Shown here: positions 41,864 to 42,022 of the stretch, piece by piece
Layout: each line of letters begins with the position of its first letter
How positions within the stretch are numbered: position 1 is the first letter of the stretch
Assembly (NCBI GenBank): GCA_002346545.1
Contig: DEAA01000035.1
Location: 90,736 to 132,757, forward strand
Direction of reading: 5' to 3'
Source: Acidobacteria bacterium UBA2994
GTDB lineage: Bacteria > Acidobacteriota > Vicinamibacteria > Vicinamibacterales > UBA8438
Length of the DNA: 42,022 nt
Translations under genes and position numbers: made by a program
Notes under the pieces: model-generated
What the model was told of the DNA's origin: nothing
Database searches by the model: none
The model's input: the letters and a program-made list of their open reading frames with translations, nothing else

Positions 41864-42022
41864 ATGGGTAAACCACAGCCCAGACCGGCGACGGCCGAGG
41901 CGGTTAAGGCACGTGCTGCCGAGCTCGGCTTCGACCTGTGCGGAATTGCGCCGGCTGTGCCGTTCGAGCGGCTCGGGGTGCTGCGCGAGTGGCTGGATCG
42001 TGGCTATGCGGGCGAGATGCAT
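41864..42022 (+). CDS. queG: Epoxyqueuosine reductase (N-terminal fragment)
   Basis: Only the first 53 codons are in the window; the gene continues past the right edge. The peptide has [15 protein letters not shown] and [14 protein letters not shown], the characteristic start of QueG. QueG is the cobalamin- and iron-sulfur-dependent enzyme that reduces epoxyqueuosine to queuosine in tRNA. The ATG at 41864 gives a normal beginning; there is no good Shine-Dalgarno, and the 3' arm of an inverted repeat lies just upstream. The match is strong despite the short length. Confidence 0.85.
   Translation, partial: MGKPQPRPATAEAVKARAAELGFDLCGIAPAVPFERLGVLREWLDRGYAGEMH

Overview
The window is GC-rich, densely coded Gram-negative DNA. 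Gram-negative signs are lpxB, two TonB-dependent receptors, several signal peptides and outer-membrane-type barrels. A full alternative complex III cluster, receptors with an N-terminal carboxypeptidase-regulatory-like domain, and several secreted families that I associate with Acidobacteriota point to that phylum, perhaps the Vicinamibacteria. This assignment is inference from gene content; no rRNA or other phylogenetic marker is present. I saw no tRNA, rRNA, CRISPR array, phage gene or intact insertion sequence.

Layout. Bases 1-2850 (minus strand): methylmalonate-semialdehyde dehydrogenase, an oxalate/formate-type MFS carrier and the start of an AtoE-like short-chain fatty acid carrier, a small carboxylate-catabolism operon. 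3060-8187 (plus): a small secreted protein, a large secreted monohaem propeller-like protein, and a TonB-dependent receptor with a G10 tract just before its start. 8320-14459 (plus): a six-gene cassette in the order MoxR ATPase, DUF58, signal-peptide/TM protein, VWA, small TM protein, VWA. This is the order of mxaRSACKL, the methanol dehydrogenase maturation genes, but no dehydrogenase gene lies here. The cassette is followed by a voltage-gated K+ channel fused to a glyoxalase/VOC domain (14509-15666), the most unusual gene of the window.

15660-17258 (minus) is a secreted TPR protein. 17259-17768 has no confident gene but holds a perfect 23-base palindrome and a possible gene remnant. 17769-20050 (minus) is an operon of a 3-hydroxyisobutyrate-dehydrogenase-family enzyme and both subunits of a succinyl-CoA:3-ketoacid CoA transferase. 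20158-28132 (minus) is alternative complex III, actABCDEF, followed by a CmoB-like methyltransferase. Divergent from actA, at 28363-30564, is a paralogue of the propeller-cytochrome at 3479.

30646-42022 is mostly plus strand: two secreted proteins of unknown role, a protein resembling the mitochondrial K+/H+ exchange-related family, an M16 protease pair (one zinc site intact, one lost), lpxB, a remnant of an outer-membrane protein, ribonuclease D, a large Oar-like TonB receptor, and the first 53 codons of queG.

How the genes may work together. The two secreted haem proteins could feed electrons to the periplasmic pentahaem subunit of alternative complex III. The MoxR/VWA cassette could mature one of them, or a PQQ dehydrogenase encoded elsewhere. 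The channel-VOC fusion could open K+ efflux in response to an electrophile. These three links are hypotheses.
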